From contig NZ_JAKUVC010000010.1 of assembly GCF_026781265.1 (NCBI RefSeq), positions 1 to 64,000 of the forward strand: DNA of 64,000 bases. Direction: 5' to 3'. Shown one piece after another: positions 1 to 10,000 of this stretch. Position 1 is the stretch's first letter, and the number at the start of each line of letters is the position of its first letter. Both the position numbers and the translations under genes were made by a program. The stretch comes from Streptococcus sanguinis. Lineage in GTDB: Bacteria > Bacillota > Bacilli > Lactobacillales > Streptococcaceae. The notes beneath the pieces are model-generated. The model did not search any database. It saw only the letters and a list, made by a program, of their open reading frames with translations, and was not told the origin of the DNA.

Positions 1-44
1 ACCCTGTCAATACCTTTTCTAATATTTTTTTATTTTTATTTAAT

Positions 45-98
45 AAAAAAACTTGATAGTCGAACCTGTTACATTAAAACAGATAGCGACTCATCAAG
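45..98 (-). terminator. Terminator of comX
   Basis: On the minus strand, just past the comX stop, CTTGAT and AGTCG arms pair with CGACT and ATCAAG (52-62 with 87-98), with an inner CTGTT/AACAG stem. A run of seven T follows (45-51). This has the form of an intrinsic terminator. Bases 1-44 are AT-rich and show nothing else. Confidence 0.75.
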
Positions 99-106
99 CT
101 TGATTA

Positions 107-592
107 TTATAAAATCGTATTATCTTGAAAATCTTTCAAGTGATTTTTTAAATCTTTAAGCATGGCTCTTCTTCCTTTAAAGCGCTCGTTGCTCATCAAC
201 CTCTGATAATTATCCAATCCAACATCATCAAGAGTTCTTTTATAATTGTCAATCGCTTCTCTGAAGGCAACTAACTCATCTAGAAACAATTCTTTTGATT
301 TTAGTCGATGACCAATCTCACTCACTTCTTCATAAGGTTGGCGGTCCAATTTGCGCTTTTGGCTTTCTTGTTTACGAATTTTATCATGTATATGATTCCT
401 GAATTTTGTTTTGAAATATCGATAGAGTTTTTCCTCATCATTTTCAATTCCTTTTTCTTTAAGCAAAAGTTCGTATAAAACTAACATCCCTTCTTGCTCC
501 CAATCGCTATGTTCCCACAAGTGTATATAGTAATCTTTCTTACACTTCCAAACTATCCATTTCACCTTTTCATAAGTAGTTCTAAAATCCAT
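107..592 (-). CDS. comX: Competence sigma factor ComX (SigX)
   Basis: Alternative sigma factor that directs RNA polymerase to late competence (DNA uptake and recombination) promoters. The 161-residue length and the sequence, starting MDFRTTYEKVKWIVWKCKKD, fit the streptococcal ComX family. It is basic and has the short sigma region 2 and 4 layout. The ATG is preceded by an AAGGAGG ribosome site about 5 nt upstream. It stands alone between a tRNA-Glu/tRNA-Asn pair and the window edge, the usual comX setting beside RNA genes. A -10-like TAGAAT lies about 30 nt upstream, and ComE-box-like repeats lie further up. Identification is firm. Which of these elements controls it is inference. Confidence 0.95.
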   Translation of the reverse strand: MDFRTTYEKVKWIVWKCKKDYYIHLWEHSDWEQEGMLVLYELLLKEKGIENDEEKLYRYFKTKFRNHIHDKIRKQESQKRKLDRQPYEEVSEIGHRLKSKELFLDELVAFREAIDNYKRTLDDVGLDNYQRLMSNERFKGRRAMLKDLKNHLKDFQDNTIL

Positions 593-620
593 AGTTCCTC
601 CTTAAAATTTACTTGATTTA

Positions 621-626
621 ATTCTA
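621..626 (-). promoter_or_regulatory. Probable comX promoter -10 box
   Basis: The minus strand reads TAGAAT about 30 nt upstream of the comX ATG. No good -35 is visible, as expected for an activator-dependent promoter. Confidence 0.45.
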
Positions 627-706
627 CTGTAAATAGAAAGCAAGGTGGACTCTTTCTTCTAAAAAGCATCTTTCTGGAGCTCTTCTGACTCGAATAACTA
701 TTTTTA

Positions 707-738
707 AGTCATTTCAGGCACATATTTAGTCATTTGGG
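707..738 (+). promoter_or_regulatory. Tandem ComE-box-like repeats upstream of comX, pointing away from it
   Basis: TCATTTCAG (709-717) and TCATTTGGG (730-738) lie 21 bp apart start to start. They match the ComE box layout seen at comC (19090-19119), which has the same 21-bp period. Here they read on the plus strand, opposite to comX, and the nearer copy is about 80 bp above the likely -10. Confidence 0.5.
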
Positions 739-762
739 AGGATTGTGCGAAGTATGAAAGCA

Positions 763-797
763 AGAAAAAAATCAAATGCTTACACATTTGATTTTTT
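763..797 (-). terminator. Terminator of the left tRNA-Glu/tRNA-Asn operon
   Basis: A perfect 13-bp stem (766-778 with 785-797) has a 6-nt loop and is followed on the minus strand by a T run. It lies directly after tRNA-Asn. Confidence 0.8.
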
Positions 798-805
798 AAA
801 CCTAG

Positions 806-879
806 CTCCGCCAGTAGGACTCGAACCTACGACATCATGATTAACAGTCATGCGCTACTACCAACTGAGCTATGGCGGA
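806..879 (-). tRNA. tRNA-Asn (GTT)
   Basis: A 74-nt cloverleaf with acceptor stem TCCGCCA/TGGCGGA, G discriminator and anticodon GTT in the loop CTGTTAA, and a GTTCGAG T loop. CCA is not encoded. It differs from the copy at 21564-21637 only in one swapped acceptor pair. Confidence 0.97.
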
Positions 880-884
880 TTATA

Positions 885-956
885 TAGTCCGTACGGGATT
901 CGAACCCGTGTTACCGCCGTGAAAAGGCGGTGTCTTAACCCCTTGACCAACGGACC
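885..956 (-). tRNA. tRNA-Glu (TTC)
   Basis: A 72-nt tRNA with anticodon TTC, a GGTTCGAATCC T arm and a G-U closing acceptor pair. It is identical to the copy at 21487-21558. It is transcribed first, with 5 nt between it and tRNA-Asn. Confidence 0.97.
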
Positions 957-985
957 ATTTCTTGTCCTTCTGCAGAACATATTCC

Positions 986-1013
986 ATTATATCAGCTTTT
1001 CTTCCTTTGTCAA
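986..1013 (-). promoter_or_regulatory. Promoter of the left tRNA-Glu/tRNA-Asn operon
   Basis: The minus strand has a perfect TTGACA (1008-1013), 16 bp, and a perfect TATAAT (986-991), about 30 nt before tRNA-Glu. The same promoter, almost base for base, precedes the second tRNA pair at 21428-21455. Confidence 0.85.
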
Positions 1014-1023
1014 TAATTATTTC

Positions 1024-1058
1024 AGAAAAAGAGAAAAAAGTTGGAGTTTCTCCAACTT
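1024..1058 (-). terminator. Terminator of ftsH
   Basis: AAGTTGGAG and CTCCAACTT pair around TTT, then a T-rich run follows on the minus strand, 3 bp after the ftsH stop. Confidence 0.8.
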
Positions 1059-1061
1059 CTT

Positions 1062-3041
1062 TTACTCGGAACTTTTTTCTTCCATTTTCGTTTTAATTTC
1101 ATCATAAGAAAGTGCATGAGCTTCTTTATCTAATTCAAGTTCAGACTCTTCTGGCATTTTGCCAGTTTCATACAATGATTTAATCTGATTGCTATCCAAA
1201 GTTTCATATTTAAGAAGCGCTTCAGCAATCAATTTATGGGTTTCGCGATGGGACTGGATAATCTCTGCAGCTTTGTTACGAGCTTCATTAAGAAGTTCTC
1301 TTACTTCTTCGTCAATCTCATATGCAGTCTGTTCTGAAATTGATTTTTGAGGACTGGCTGCACCAAACATAGCATGATTGCCCTCGTATTGAACCGGACC
1401 AAGTTTTTCGCTCATTCCATATTCCGTTACCATACTGCGGGCCATCTGAGTTGCCTGTTCAAAGTCATTAGAAGCACCTGTTGTTTGAACATTAAAGATA
1501 ATCTCTTCAGCCACACGGCCACCCATAAGACCAGCTAATTGCTCTTTCATATCTTCTTTAGATAGAAGCATTTGGTCTTCCTTAGGCAAGGCAATCATAT
1601 AGCCACCAGCACGTCCACGAGGTACGATGGTTACCTTATGTACGACACGCGCATTTGACAATACCAAACCAACAATAGTATGTCCGGCTTCATGATAAGC
1701 AACCATTTGACGATCGCGTTCGGACACCGTTTTATCTTTCTTAGAAGGTCCTGCGATTACTCTGTCTTCTGCTTCATCAATATCATCGGCATCAATGACT
1801 TTCTTGTTACGACGGGCAGCAACCAAAGCAGCTTCATTCAAGACATTTTCCAAATCAGCACCAACAAAACCTGGTGTCTGCTGAGCAACTAGTTTTAAAT
1901 CAACATTTTTAGCCAGCGGCTTATTCTTAGCATGGACGCGAAGGATAGCTTCCCGACCTTTCACATCAGGACGACCCACCAAGACTTTTCTGTCAAAACG
2001 GCCAGCACGCAGCAAGGCTGGATCTAATACATCCGAACGGTTAGTAGCCGCAATAATAATGATTCCTTCATTGCCTTCGAAACCATCCATTTCAATCAAG
2101 AGCTGATTAAGGGTTTGCTCACGCTCATCGTTACCACCGCCAAGGCCAACACCACGCTGACGACCGACTGCATCGATTTCATCAATGAAGATAATGGCAG
2201 GGGCTGCTTTTTTCGCATCTTCAAATAAAGAACGGACACGGCTTGCTCCAACCCCAACAAACATTTCTACAAAGTCAGAACCTGAGATACTGAAGAAAGG
2301 AACTCCAGCTTCCCCAGCAACTGCCTTAGCAAGAAGGGTTTTACCAGTTCCTGGAGGGCCTTCTAGAAGGACACCGGCAGGAATACGAGCACCTAACTTG
2401 GTGTAGCGTTTCCGATCTTTCAAAAACTCAACGACTTCTACAAGTTCTTGTTTCTCTTCCTCGGCACCAGCTACATCTGAGAAACGAACCTTGATATCTT
2501 CTTTGTTAGCTGCTCGCGCTTTATTGCGGCCAAAATTCATGGCACCGCGGGCACCACCGCCGCCACCTTGATTCATCATGGACATAAAGAAGAAGATGAC
2601 AATTACAAAAGGAACGATGGAAGTGAGGATTGTAATCCACATTCCGCTTGAACTTTCGCGCTTTATGCTGATTTCAGTGTTATGCTCAGAAGCTAATTTT
2701 TGTAAATCAGAAATTGTAATATCTGACGGTAAAATAATACTTGTAAATCTCTCTACTTTAGAAACGTTTGGAGTGAAAAATAAAATCCCTGTATCTTCTT
2801 TCGATTCCTGAGGTGTTTTGTATGTACCTGAAATCTCAACGACGCTGCCATTTGGCTGGTAGCTCATCTCTGTGACATTATTTTCCTTAATTCCCTTCAC
2901 TAATTCTGTGTAATTGATTTGCTGACTGCGACCGCCAGTATCTCCTGAGAAGAAATACTGAAACCCTGTCACTAGGACAACAATAATCAGAATATAGAGA
3001 AATGGATTTTTTATAAAACCATTATTTTGCTTATTTTTCAT
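1062..3041 (-). CDS. ftsH: ATP-dependent zinc metalloprotease FtsH
   Basis: Membrane-anchored AAA+ protease that degrades misfolded membrane proteins and short-lived regulators. Two membrane segments (about residues 13-30 and 134-154) flank an extracytoplasmic domain. The AAA module has Walker A GPPGTGKT near residue 228, Walker B IIFIDEID and an arginine-finger region. The zinc site HEAGH is near residue 450. At 659 residues it is the usual streptococcal length. It is the last gene of the tilS-hpt-ftsH run and lies 18 bp after hpt. A terminator follows directly. Confidence 0.97.
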   Translation of the reverse strand: MKNKQNNGFIKNPFLYILIIVVLVTGFQYFFSGDTGGRSQQINYTELVKGIKENNVTEMSYQPNGSVVEISGTYKTPQESKEDTGILFFTPNVSKVERFTSIILPSDITISDLQKLASEHNTEISIKRESSSGMWITILTSIVPFVIVIFFFMSMMNQGGGGGARGAMNFGRNKARAANKEDIKVRFSDVAGAEEEKQELVEVVEFLKDRKRYTKLGARIPAGVLLEGPPGTGKTLLAKAVAGEAGVPFFSISGSDFVEMFVGVGASRVRSLFEDAKKAAPAIIFIDEIDAVGRQRGVGLGGGNDEREQTLNQLLIEMDGFEGNEGIIIIAATNRSDVLDPALLRAGRFDRKVLVGRPDVKGREAILRVHAKNKPLAKNVDLKLVAQQTPGFVGADLENVLNEAALVAARRNKKVIDADDIDEAEDRVIAGPSKKDKTVSERDRQMVAYHEAGHTIVGLVLSNARVVHKVTIVPRGRAGGYMIALPKEDQMLLSKEDMKEQLAGLMGGRVAEEIIFNVQTTGASNDFEQATQMARSMVTEYGMSEKLGPVQYEGNHAMFGAASPQKSISEQTAYEIDEEVRELLNEARNKAAEIIQSHRETHKLIAEALLKYETLDSNQIKSLYETGKMPEESELELDKEAHALSYDEIKTKMEEKSSE

Positions 3042-3059
3042 CTATTAATAGTAAACCTT

Positions 3060-3602
3060 TTATTTTGTATAAACTTCTTCTTTTAAAATACCAATATATG
3101 GAATATTACGATAGTTTTCATTGTAATCTAATCCATATCCAACAACAAATTCATTTGGAATTGTGAAACATGTATAATCTGCATTGATTTCAACAACACG
3201 GCCTTCTGGTTTATCCAAAAGTGTAGCAATTTTAACTGATGCAGCATTTCTTTCCTTAAACAAATTGCACAGATTTTTCAAAGTCTGACCAGTATCAATA
3301 ATATCCTCAACAAATAGGATATCACGTCCTGTGATGTCTTGATCAATGTCTTTAATAACATTAATGACACCTGAGCTGGTAGTACCTCCATGGTAGCTGG
3401 AGACCAACATAAAATCAAGCTCAATATGTGTGTCAATATGCTTTATTAGCTCAGCCATAAAAGGTACGGAACCTTTTAAGATTCCAACAAAAATTGGATT
3501 CTTACCTTGGTAGTCTTTGGTTAATTGCTGACCAAGCTTTTTTGCAGCATCCACGATTTCTTCATGGGAAATCAATATTTTTTTGATATCTTGTTCTAGC
3601 AT
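3060..3602 (-). CDS. hpt: Hypoxanthine-guanine phosphoribosyltransferase
   Basis: Purine salvage enzyme that joins hypoxanthine or guanine to PRPP to give IMP or GMP. The PRPP-binding motif [14 protein letters not shown] lies in the middle, as in all type I phosphoribosyltransferases. The start MLEQDIKK gives 180 residues, the family length. A longer frame beginning MGKIM (ATG at 3614) overlaps the tilS stop by 8 bp and is possible, but neither start has a clear ribosome site. The tilS-hpt-ftsH order is conserved in Firmicutes. Confidence 0.95.
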   Translation of the reverse strand: MLEQDIKKILISHEEIVDAAKKLGQQLTKDYQGKNPIFVGILKGSVPFMAELIKHIDTHIELDFMLVSSYHGGTTSSGVINVIKDIDQDITGRDILFVEDIIDTGQTLKNLCNLFKERNAASVKIATLLDKPEGRVVEINADYTCFTIPNEFVVGYGLDYNENYRNIPYIGILKEEVYTK

Positions 3603-3606
3603 AATT

Positions 3607-4884
3607 TTACCCATCTATTTTCTGAATATAAAGTACAGTACTCATTATATCACTTTTTAATGCCTTACTCAAATCACTGATAGCAATATTTAAGATTGCT
3701 AAAATTTGATGATTTTGTTCCACTATTACAGATGAATTCCGTACTTCAAAGGAAACCTTCTTATCAATAAAAAGACGACGAAGTTTCTTGTGATGATCAT
3801 TCAGCAAAATACTGTCTCCCTCTTTTCGGAAGCGGAGTGTCAGCGAAGTTTCACGCGAAACAAAAATTTTCTGGATATTTTCACCACTCAAAGGAATCCC
3901 GAATGAAAATCGATAATGCCCAAACTCAATCAGATTCTCAAATTCTAACAAAATTGAATCCATTTTTAAATCGGGCTTACGACTGATTTTTTTAATTTCA
4001 AAACGCTGGTAATCTTTAACAAGCTCATAGTCTTTTTTCAAAGTGTGCTGATAATTGGCCTTAGTCCGCAGGATGTTTAAAACTTCCTCAAACTGCTGCT
4101 TGCTCAGATTCAGACCAGGAAAGTTTTCGAGATAGTTCTGCAATAGAAAACGTTGAACCTGAGGGATTTGCTGATGAAAAACTTGGACATTTTCTATATC
4201 TAAATCTCTGGTCAAGTAAGACAAAGCAGTCTGCCAATCTTCGATTTCCTTTCCCAGATACCGCAAAGAATCCTTAAATTGTGGATTTTCTTTTTCTAGA
4301 TCCGGCAGATAAAGATTGCGAATTCGATTTCTGAGATAGTCATTTTGAAAATTACTGCTATCTTCAAAATGCTGAATATCTGGAAAGTCTGACTTATGAA
4401 AAGCAAGCAAAGGACGAATCAGCTCCCCGCAAGCAAAAGACTGGACAGCTTTCATGCCGGACAGATGACGAAGTCTAGCTCCACGCAGCAGCCGCATAAA
4501 AACAGTCTCAGCTTGATCATCTGCGTGGTGGGCAGTTACCAAAGCTGTATAGTGCTCCTCTTGCATCACTTTTCTGAAAAAATCATAACGGAACTGCCGA
4601 GCAGCATTTTCTGAAAAATTACCAGAAAAACTTGATGTAAAAATCTTTACACCAAGCTCTTCCGCAATCTTTACTAATGCCTTTTCTTCTTGATCTGACT
4701 CTGGCCGCTGTTTGTGGTTGACATGAGCAATCGCAAGCTCAATATCCAGTTCTTTTTGAGAATCAATCAACAGCTGCAGTAGCGTCATAGAATCCAGTCC
4801 ACCTGATACAGCAACCAAAACTTTTCGATGGTCTTGGAAATACTTTTTCTCCTGCATTTTTTTTAGAAATTCTTGCTTAATCAT
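3607..4884 (-). CDS. tilS: tRNA(Ile)-lysidine synthetase
   Basis: Modifies C34 of the CAU-anticodon tRNA-Ile to lysidine, so that it reads AUA and is charged with Ile. The ATP-pyrophosphatase loop SGGLDS is at residues 27-32, followed by HVNHKQR and [10 protein letters not shown], typical of TilS. C-terminal TilS domains follow, for 425 residues in all. Its ATG overlaps the stop of the upstream beta-lactamase-like gene by 4 bp (ATGA), so translation is probably coupled. A parS-like 16-mer lies inside the gene at 3847. Confidence 0.95.
   Translation of the reverse strand: MIKQEFLKKMQEKKYFQDHRKVLVAVSGGLDSMTLLQLLIDSQKELDIELAIAHVNHKQRPESDQEEKALVKIAEELGVKIFTSSFSGNFSENAARQFRYDFFRKVMQEEHYTALVTAHHADDQAETVFMRLLRGARLRHLSGMKAVQSFACGELIRPLLAFHKSDFPDIQHFEDSSNFQNDYLRNRIRNLYLPDLEKENPQFKDSLRYLGKEIEDWQTALSYLTRDLDIENVQVFHQQIPQVQRFLLQNYLENFPGLNLSKQQFEEVLNILRTKANYQHTLKKDYELVKDYQRFEIKKISRKPDLKMDSILLEFENLIEFGHYRFSFGIPLSGENIQKIFVSRETSLTLRFRKEGDSILLNDHHKKLRRLFIDKKVSFEVRNSSVIVEQNHQILAILNIAISDLSKALKSDIMSTVLYIQKIDG
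3847..3862. promoter_or_regulatory. parS-like site (one mismatch in the core)
   Basis: AGTTTCACGCGAAACA, inside tilS, differs from the parS core GTTTCACGTGAAAC at one central base. ParB could bind it weakly. It lies left of dnaA. Confidence 0.4.
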
Positions 4885-6164
4885 TTCAGGACTCCATAGA
4901 CATCGTCTGCTATCTGAGAAATATTATCGTAGGTTGAATTATTAGTAAAAATGACAATGATAAAAGGAGAATCTGTATAAACAATCGCAGCATCATGCTT
5001 GAAATCATAGGCGTCGCCAATTTTATGGGCCACTTTAGCGTCAATATTTTTAGAAATCCGCTGATTATCATAATTTGTCTGAGACAAGGCATCGATAATC
5101 ATGCCATTTTGCTCATAGATAGCTTCCAAAACATTTCCAGCCATACGTGAAGATGCTTGTCTTTCTTCCACATCCCATTTCTTTCCAACTATTTTGTTGA
5201 TAGTCTGCTGAAAATTTTTATCAGATTGATTGGTCGCATAATAGCCTAAAATATTGTGGGCGACATTATCTGATTCTTTGGCCACTCGATTTATCAAATC
5301 CTGAACCGAATATTCCTTATCATCAGCTGACTTAGCAATGCTGCCACTTCCTTCTGGTTCGTAAGCACCAGCAAAATCATTGACTGCTCCAATATACTTG
5401 AACTTCTGATCTAAGGAAAGTTTTTTCTGATCCAGCTGTTCCTGCACATAGTAAAGATAAGGCAGTTTGGTCACACTGGCCGAATACATCTCTTGATCTT
5501 GATTGATTCCAGCTTCTTTGCCTGTGTCCAGCTGTTTTACATAGATGGAATAGTCAGCCTTATTATATTTGCTACTCAAAATTTCTTGAACTTTGTCCAT
5601 TCGATTATCAGTCTCATCCAGAAATTCCATAGAGACCCAGCCCTGTCCATCAACCTGGGCATAAGTTCCTTTGACAGTCTGGACAATTTGAACAATCGTC
5701 ACTTTTGTATATGGAGCTAATGTTGTATTGACTTTTTTAGCTCCGTTGATATTGACTTTATCATAGAGAATGAAGCCAGGTTTCAGCCACATTTCCTGAT
5801 GAACATCTTCGATTGATTGAACAGTATCTTCGTAAATTGTATTTTTATCCGCTATTACAAACTGCCCATTTTTCAGCTTGAAAATCGGAACTTCTTCTTC
5901 ATTTACATAAAATCCTGCTATTTGAATAGGCTGGTCTGGAACTAGCTTTCCAGCAGTCTTACTCAGAGTAGAATCTGTAAATGTAGGAGTTTCTTCATAA
6001 ACATTAGGATTTGTCGGGATGCTATCATAATAGCGTCCATACGTAGTGCTTGTAAAATGATATTTTTCTTCCTCGTCTAATACGAAATCTTTTTCGGTAC
6101 TAATAACTGTGATACTGCTAAATAAAGCTGGCAGCAAAAATATCAGTAACAAAAGCTTACGCAT
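4881..6164 (-). CDS. Secreted class A beta-lactamase-fold serine hydrolase
   Basis: 427 residues with a hydrophobic N-terminus (LLLLIFLLPALFSSITV) that acts as a signal or anchor, an SH3-like middle part (GTYAQVDGQGWVSMEFL) and a C-terminal class A beta-lactamase fold. Active-site elements are visible: SVTK near residue 229 (Ser-x-x-Lys), SDN near 297, and a KIG triad near 379 in place of the usual KTG. Streptococci carry this gene between divIC and tilS. The setting suggests cell-wall work and not antibiotic resistance. The substrate is unknown. Confidence 0.85.
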   Translation of the reverse strand: MRKLLLLIFLLPALFSSITVISTEKDFVLDEEEKYHFTSTTYGRYYDSIPTNPNVYEETPTFTDSTLSKTAGKLVPDQPIQIAGFYVNEEEVPIFKLKNGQFVIADKNTIYEDTVQSIEDVHQEMWLKPGFILYDKVNINGAKKVNTTLAPYTKVTIVQIVQTVKGTYAQVDGQGWVSMEFLDETDNRMDKVQEILSSKYNKADYSIYVKQLDTGKEAGINQDQEMYSASVTKLPYLYYVQEQLDQKKLSLDQKFKYIGAVNDFAGAYEPEGSGSIAKSADDKEYSVQDLINRVAKESDNVAHNILGYYATNQSDKNFQQTINKIVGKKWDVEERQASSRMAGNVLEAIYEQNGMIIDALSQTNYDNQRISKNIDAKVAHKIGDAYDFKHDAAIVYTDSPFIIVIFTNNSTYDNISQIADDVYGVLK

Positions 6165-6285
6165 GTTTTCCCCTTTCCTCTTGATTTTCTTGAAGTTTCA
6201 AAGCTTGATTTTTTTCAGCCAGTTCTTCCAATTTCTCATCTGAAAAGGTCAAGAACTGCTCAATTGTTTTTAGTAAATCTTCCAT
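6157..6285 (-). CDS. Small hypothetical protein, 42 residues
   Basis: An ORF starting MEDLLKTIEQFLTF and ending EERGKHA fills the gap between divIC and the beta-lactamase-like gene. It starts 2 bp after the divIC stop and its TAA lies inside the first codons of the next gene (8-bp overlap), so it fits the operon tightly. It is charged and helical, coiled-coil-like, with no membrane segment or signal. Streptococci have a short hypothetical gene at this position. Function unknown. Confidence 0.7.
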   Translation of the reverse strand: MEDLLKTIEQFLTFSDEKLEELAEKNQALKLQENQEERGKHA

Positions 6286-6287
6286 AA

Positions 6288-6656
6288 CTACTGCGGCAAT
6301 AAATCTGGGATAGTATAAATGTACTCACCCTCTTTTGAAAAAGAGTATTTAGCGCGTGCATACTTAGCAGCATAGCTATCATCTTTTAATTTGGCTGCTA
6401 TATCAGATTGATAGACCTTTTCTTCGCTGAGCGCTTGATATTTCTCCTGAAGTTTAGAATACTGTTCACGACGCTGCAGCAAGGTTTGATAACTATGGTA
6501 TAAATTATAGGTAGGTAGAATAAATAAGAGGATAACCAAAATCAGAACCCAGCCCATAAAACGGTTGCGTTTCCGCCGTTCCTGATCCACATATCTGCGG
6601 CGTTGATTTTCATCTTGAATAAAACGATTATTGAGTTGAACGATATTTTTAGGCAT
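6288..6656 (-). CDS. divIC: Septum formation initiator DivIC (FtsB-like)
   Basis: Bitopic division protein that works with FtsL and DivIB at the septum. The 122 residues comprise a basic cytoplasmic tail, one membrane segment (about 33-52, [19 protein letters not shown]), then a coiled coil starting [17 protein letters not shown]. It overlaps rqcP by 8 bp. Confidence 0.9.
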   Translation of the reverse strand: MPKNIVQLNNRFIQDENQRRRYVDQERRKRNRFMGWVLILVILLFILPTYNLYHSYQTLLQRREQYSKLQEKYQALSEEKVYQSDIAAKLKDDSYAAKYARAKYSFSKEGEYIYTIPDLLPQ

Positions 6657-6915
6657 CTTCTTCTATCCTTGTTTCACTGACGATTTCATACATCTTAGCT
6701 GCATCTTCTTTTTTGGTACTGTCTTTCATCTCTAAAACCTTTACAGTCAAGAGTTTATTACCAAAGCGTACTTCAACCAAGTCATCCACTTTCAAATCTG
6801 TTGAGCTCTTGGCCAAGATACCATTCACCTTTATCCGACCCTTGTCAGCTACTTCTTTAGCTACTGGACGTCGCTTGATAATCCGTGACACTTTCAAATA
6901 TTTATCTAATCTCAT
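6649..6915 (-). CDS. rqcP: Ribosome quality control protein RqcP (YabO/Hsp15-like S4 protein)
   Basis: An 88-residue S4 RNA-binding domain protein ([16 protein letters not shown]... KGRIKVNG). In B. subtilis this family helps RqcH add alanine tails to nascent chains on stalled 50S subunits. The position between mfd and divIC is conserved. The 90 bp between it and mfd are AT-rich with no clear terminator, so the genes are likely co-transcribed. Confidence 0.9.
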   Translation of the reverse strand: MRLDKYLKVSRIIKRRPVAKEVADKGRIKVNGILAKSSTDLKVDDLVEVRFGNKLLTVKVLEMKDSTKKEDAAKMYEIVSETRIEEDA

Positions 6916-7005
6916 CCTATTACCTCATTTTCTCTTAATTTATTATTCTACCATTTTTTGAGAAAAATAGAGCTTAAAAAGCCAAACTTTACTGAATTGT
7001 AACCT

Positions 7006-10000
7006 TTATTCTGCCTTGCGCTGTTTAATTTCCAGCATCTTTTCTCCAAAATTAACCAGACCTTCTAAAATCTCATAATCTTTTTTGTTCTTCACATCAA
7101 AAATCACTTCAATCAAGCCATTTTTTTCGCCAATTCGAGCCTTTAAATTCGTCATCGAAAGTGCTTCAAAATAATCCTGCGTCAGATAAAGCTGCTGCGA
7201 AATTTTCTCAAAATGAATAATTACTGCATTCTGCTGGCGTTCCACTGACTTTACAAAAGCCTGATCTAAATAAGACTTAGCAAGTCCAATCTCCAACAGA
7301 TAGGCTACAACATCAGGATACTCCCCAAAGCGATCAATCAATTCATCTTGTAGATTTTCATAGTTTACACGACTGTCAATCTCACGAATTCTCTTGTAAA
7401 TTTCAATCTTCTGTCTTTCATCAGAAATATAGGCACTAGGAAGATAGGCATCAATATGCAGATTAAGTTCTGCATTGCTTTTTTGACGCTTGTTTTCTCT
7501 CCCCTGTTTTTTAGCAATGGCTTCTTCTAGAAGCTGTGAATACATCTCAAAACCAACAGAATCAATAAAGCCAGATTGCATACTTCCTAGAATATTGCCA
7601 GCACCCCGAATAGATAAATCTCGCATGGCAATCTTAAAACCAGAACCTAACTCTGTAAATCCTTTAATAGCCTCTAGACGCTTTTCAGAAACTTCTGTGA
7701 GGATCTTATCTGGTCTGTACATCAGATAAGCGTAGGCAATCCGATTGCTGCGGCCAACTCGTCCACGAAGTTGATACAAGGTTGACAGCCCCATATGGTC
7801 AGCATTTTCTACAAACAAAGTATTGGCATTTGGGATATCAACTCCAGTTTCAATAATGGTAGTGGTCACCAAAATATCATATTCTCCATTGATGAAATCC
7901 AGTAACGTATTTTCTAAACGAATTTCACTCATTTGGCCATGAACATAACCTATAGAAGCTTCTGGGATTAACTCTCTTAACTCTGAAACCTTCTGTTCGA
8001 TTGTGTCAACCTTATTGTAAAGGTAGTAAACCTGTCCACCTCGGTCTATTTCACGTAAGACAGCTTCTCGAATCACTGTAGGATTACTTTCTAAAACATA
8101 GGTCTGAACAGGATAGCGATTGGTTGGCGGGGTCTCAATGACTGACAAATCTCGGATACCCAGCATAGACATATGAAGAGTTCGAGGAATAGGAGTTGCT
8201 GTCAAGGTTAGGACATCAACTTTCTTTTTCAATTCCTTTAATGTTTCCTTGTGCTTAACTCCAAAACGCTGCTCCTCATCAATGATGATCAAACCTAAAT
8301 CTGCAAATTCTACATCTTTGGATAAGAGTCGGTGGGTTCCAATGATAATGTCAACTTGTCCCTTCTGCAGCTTCTCCAGGGTCTGTTTTTGTTCTGCCTT
8401 ACTCCTGAAACGGCTGAGTACCTCGACATTGACCGCAAAATCATTAAAGCGTTCTTTAAAGTTAGTATAGTGTTGCTGGGCTAAAACCGTTGTTGGAACT
8501 AATACAGCTACTTGTTTATGATTATTGACAGCCTTAAAAGCAGCCCGCATAGCTACTTCTGTTTTCCCAAAGCCGACATCACCAACTAAGAGCCGATCCA
8601 TCGGACGACTGCTTTCCATATCCTTCTTCACTTCCTGAATACTTCTTAGTTGGTCCTCTGTTTCAACATAAGGAAAATCATTATCAAATTCATCTTGATT
8701 GGAATCATCCGCTGAGAAAGCAAAACCTTTTAGCTGGCTGCGTTCAGCATATAGTTTAATCAAATCATCCGCAATATCCTGAACCTGATGCTGAACTTTT
8801 TGCTTACTCTTCTGGAAACGACCGTCATTTAGCTTATTTACCTTAGGTGTTTTTCCATCGCTGGCAACATATTTTGATAGGAGATCAATCTGGTCAACTG
8901 GAATCGAAATACGATCAGAGTTTTGATATTGAATCGTTAGATAATCACGGTGGACACCAGAGATTTCAATCGTTTCAATCCCCAGATAACGTCCTATCCC
9001 ATGAATATTATGGACAACATAATCCCCTTTTTCTAGCTCATTATAATCTTTCAGTCGTTCGGCATTTGAGATATTCTGTCGCCGGATTTTTCGTTTTATT
9101 TTCTTGTGAATAATTTCGTACTCTGTAATAAGAACAATTTTCTCATCTACGAAATTAAAACCCTGAACAAGATTTCCTCCTATAAGCTGAACTGCAATTT
9201 TGTGAATCTCAGCCTCTTTTATATAGTCTAAATGAATATCATATTCCTGTAAATTTTTATGTAAACTTTGTAAACCTGCCGAAGAATTTGCTTGTAAGAT
9301 TATTGTATAGCCAGATTTTTTGTAACGATTAATTTCTTCCTTAAGCAAGGGAAACTGACTGAAAAATTCTTGCATTGGATACTGATTGAATTGATACAAA
9401 GTATCAAATTTCAAATTTCCCAAACCTTTTTGAAAGCTTGAAAAGAAAGTTGCTGGTTTATATTGACGATAATCTTGGTACTTATCTGCAAAATATTTTT
9501 GACTTGATAAAGCTTTACAATTTTGTAAATCATCTGTCAACAAACTAGCTGTTTCCAGTTCAAATTGAGCATGTCGATCCACAATTTTTTGAAAATCATC
9601 AAAAAACACAGGGCTATGAACAGGTAAATAGTCTAAAATAGTCCACTCTTTCTGATAAAAATAGGAAAGGAATTTACGAATATCTGCATGATGAAACTCC
9701 TCTTTGGCACTGATTAGTAACTCTTCTAAGTAAGATTTCAAAGCAGGATCAACAGCTTTTTCTAAAATAGCTTCCAGATTTTCTCGTCCTCGAGCATAAT
9801 CTTTCTCAGAAAGCAGGATATCAGAAGCAGGTTTAATCAAAATACTTTCTATATTCTCAGTTGAAGTTTGATTTTCTGGATTGAAAATCCGAATACCATC
9901 AATTTCATCGCCAAAAAACTCCAGTCGATAGGGAGAGTCTGCCGAGCGCTCAAAAATGTCTAAGATATCTCCTCTTAGACTATATTCTCCTTGGCTTAAA

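Noticed and set aside
850..1107. An 85-residue frame over the left tRNA pair
   Set aside because: It overlaps tRNA-Asn, tRNA-Glu and the 3' end of ftsH, and has no ribosome site. It is a shadow.
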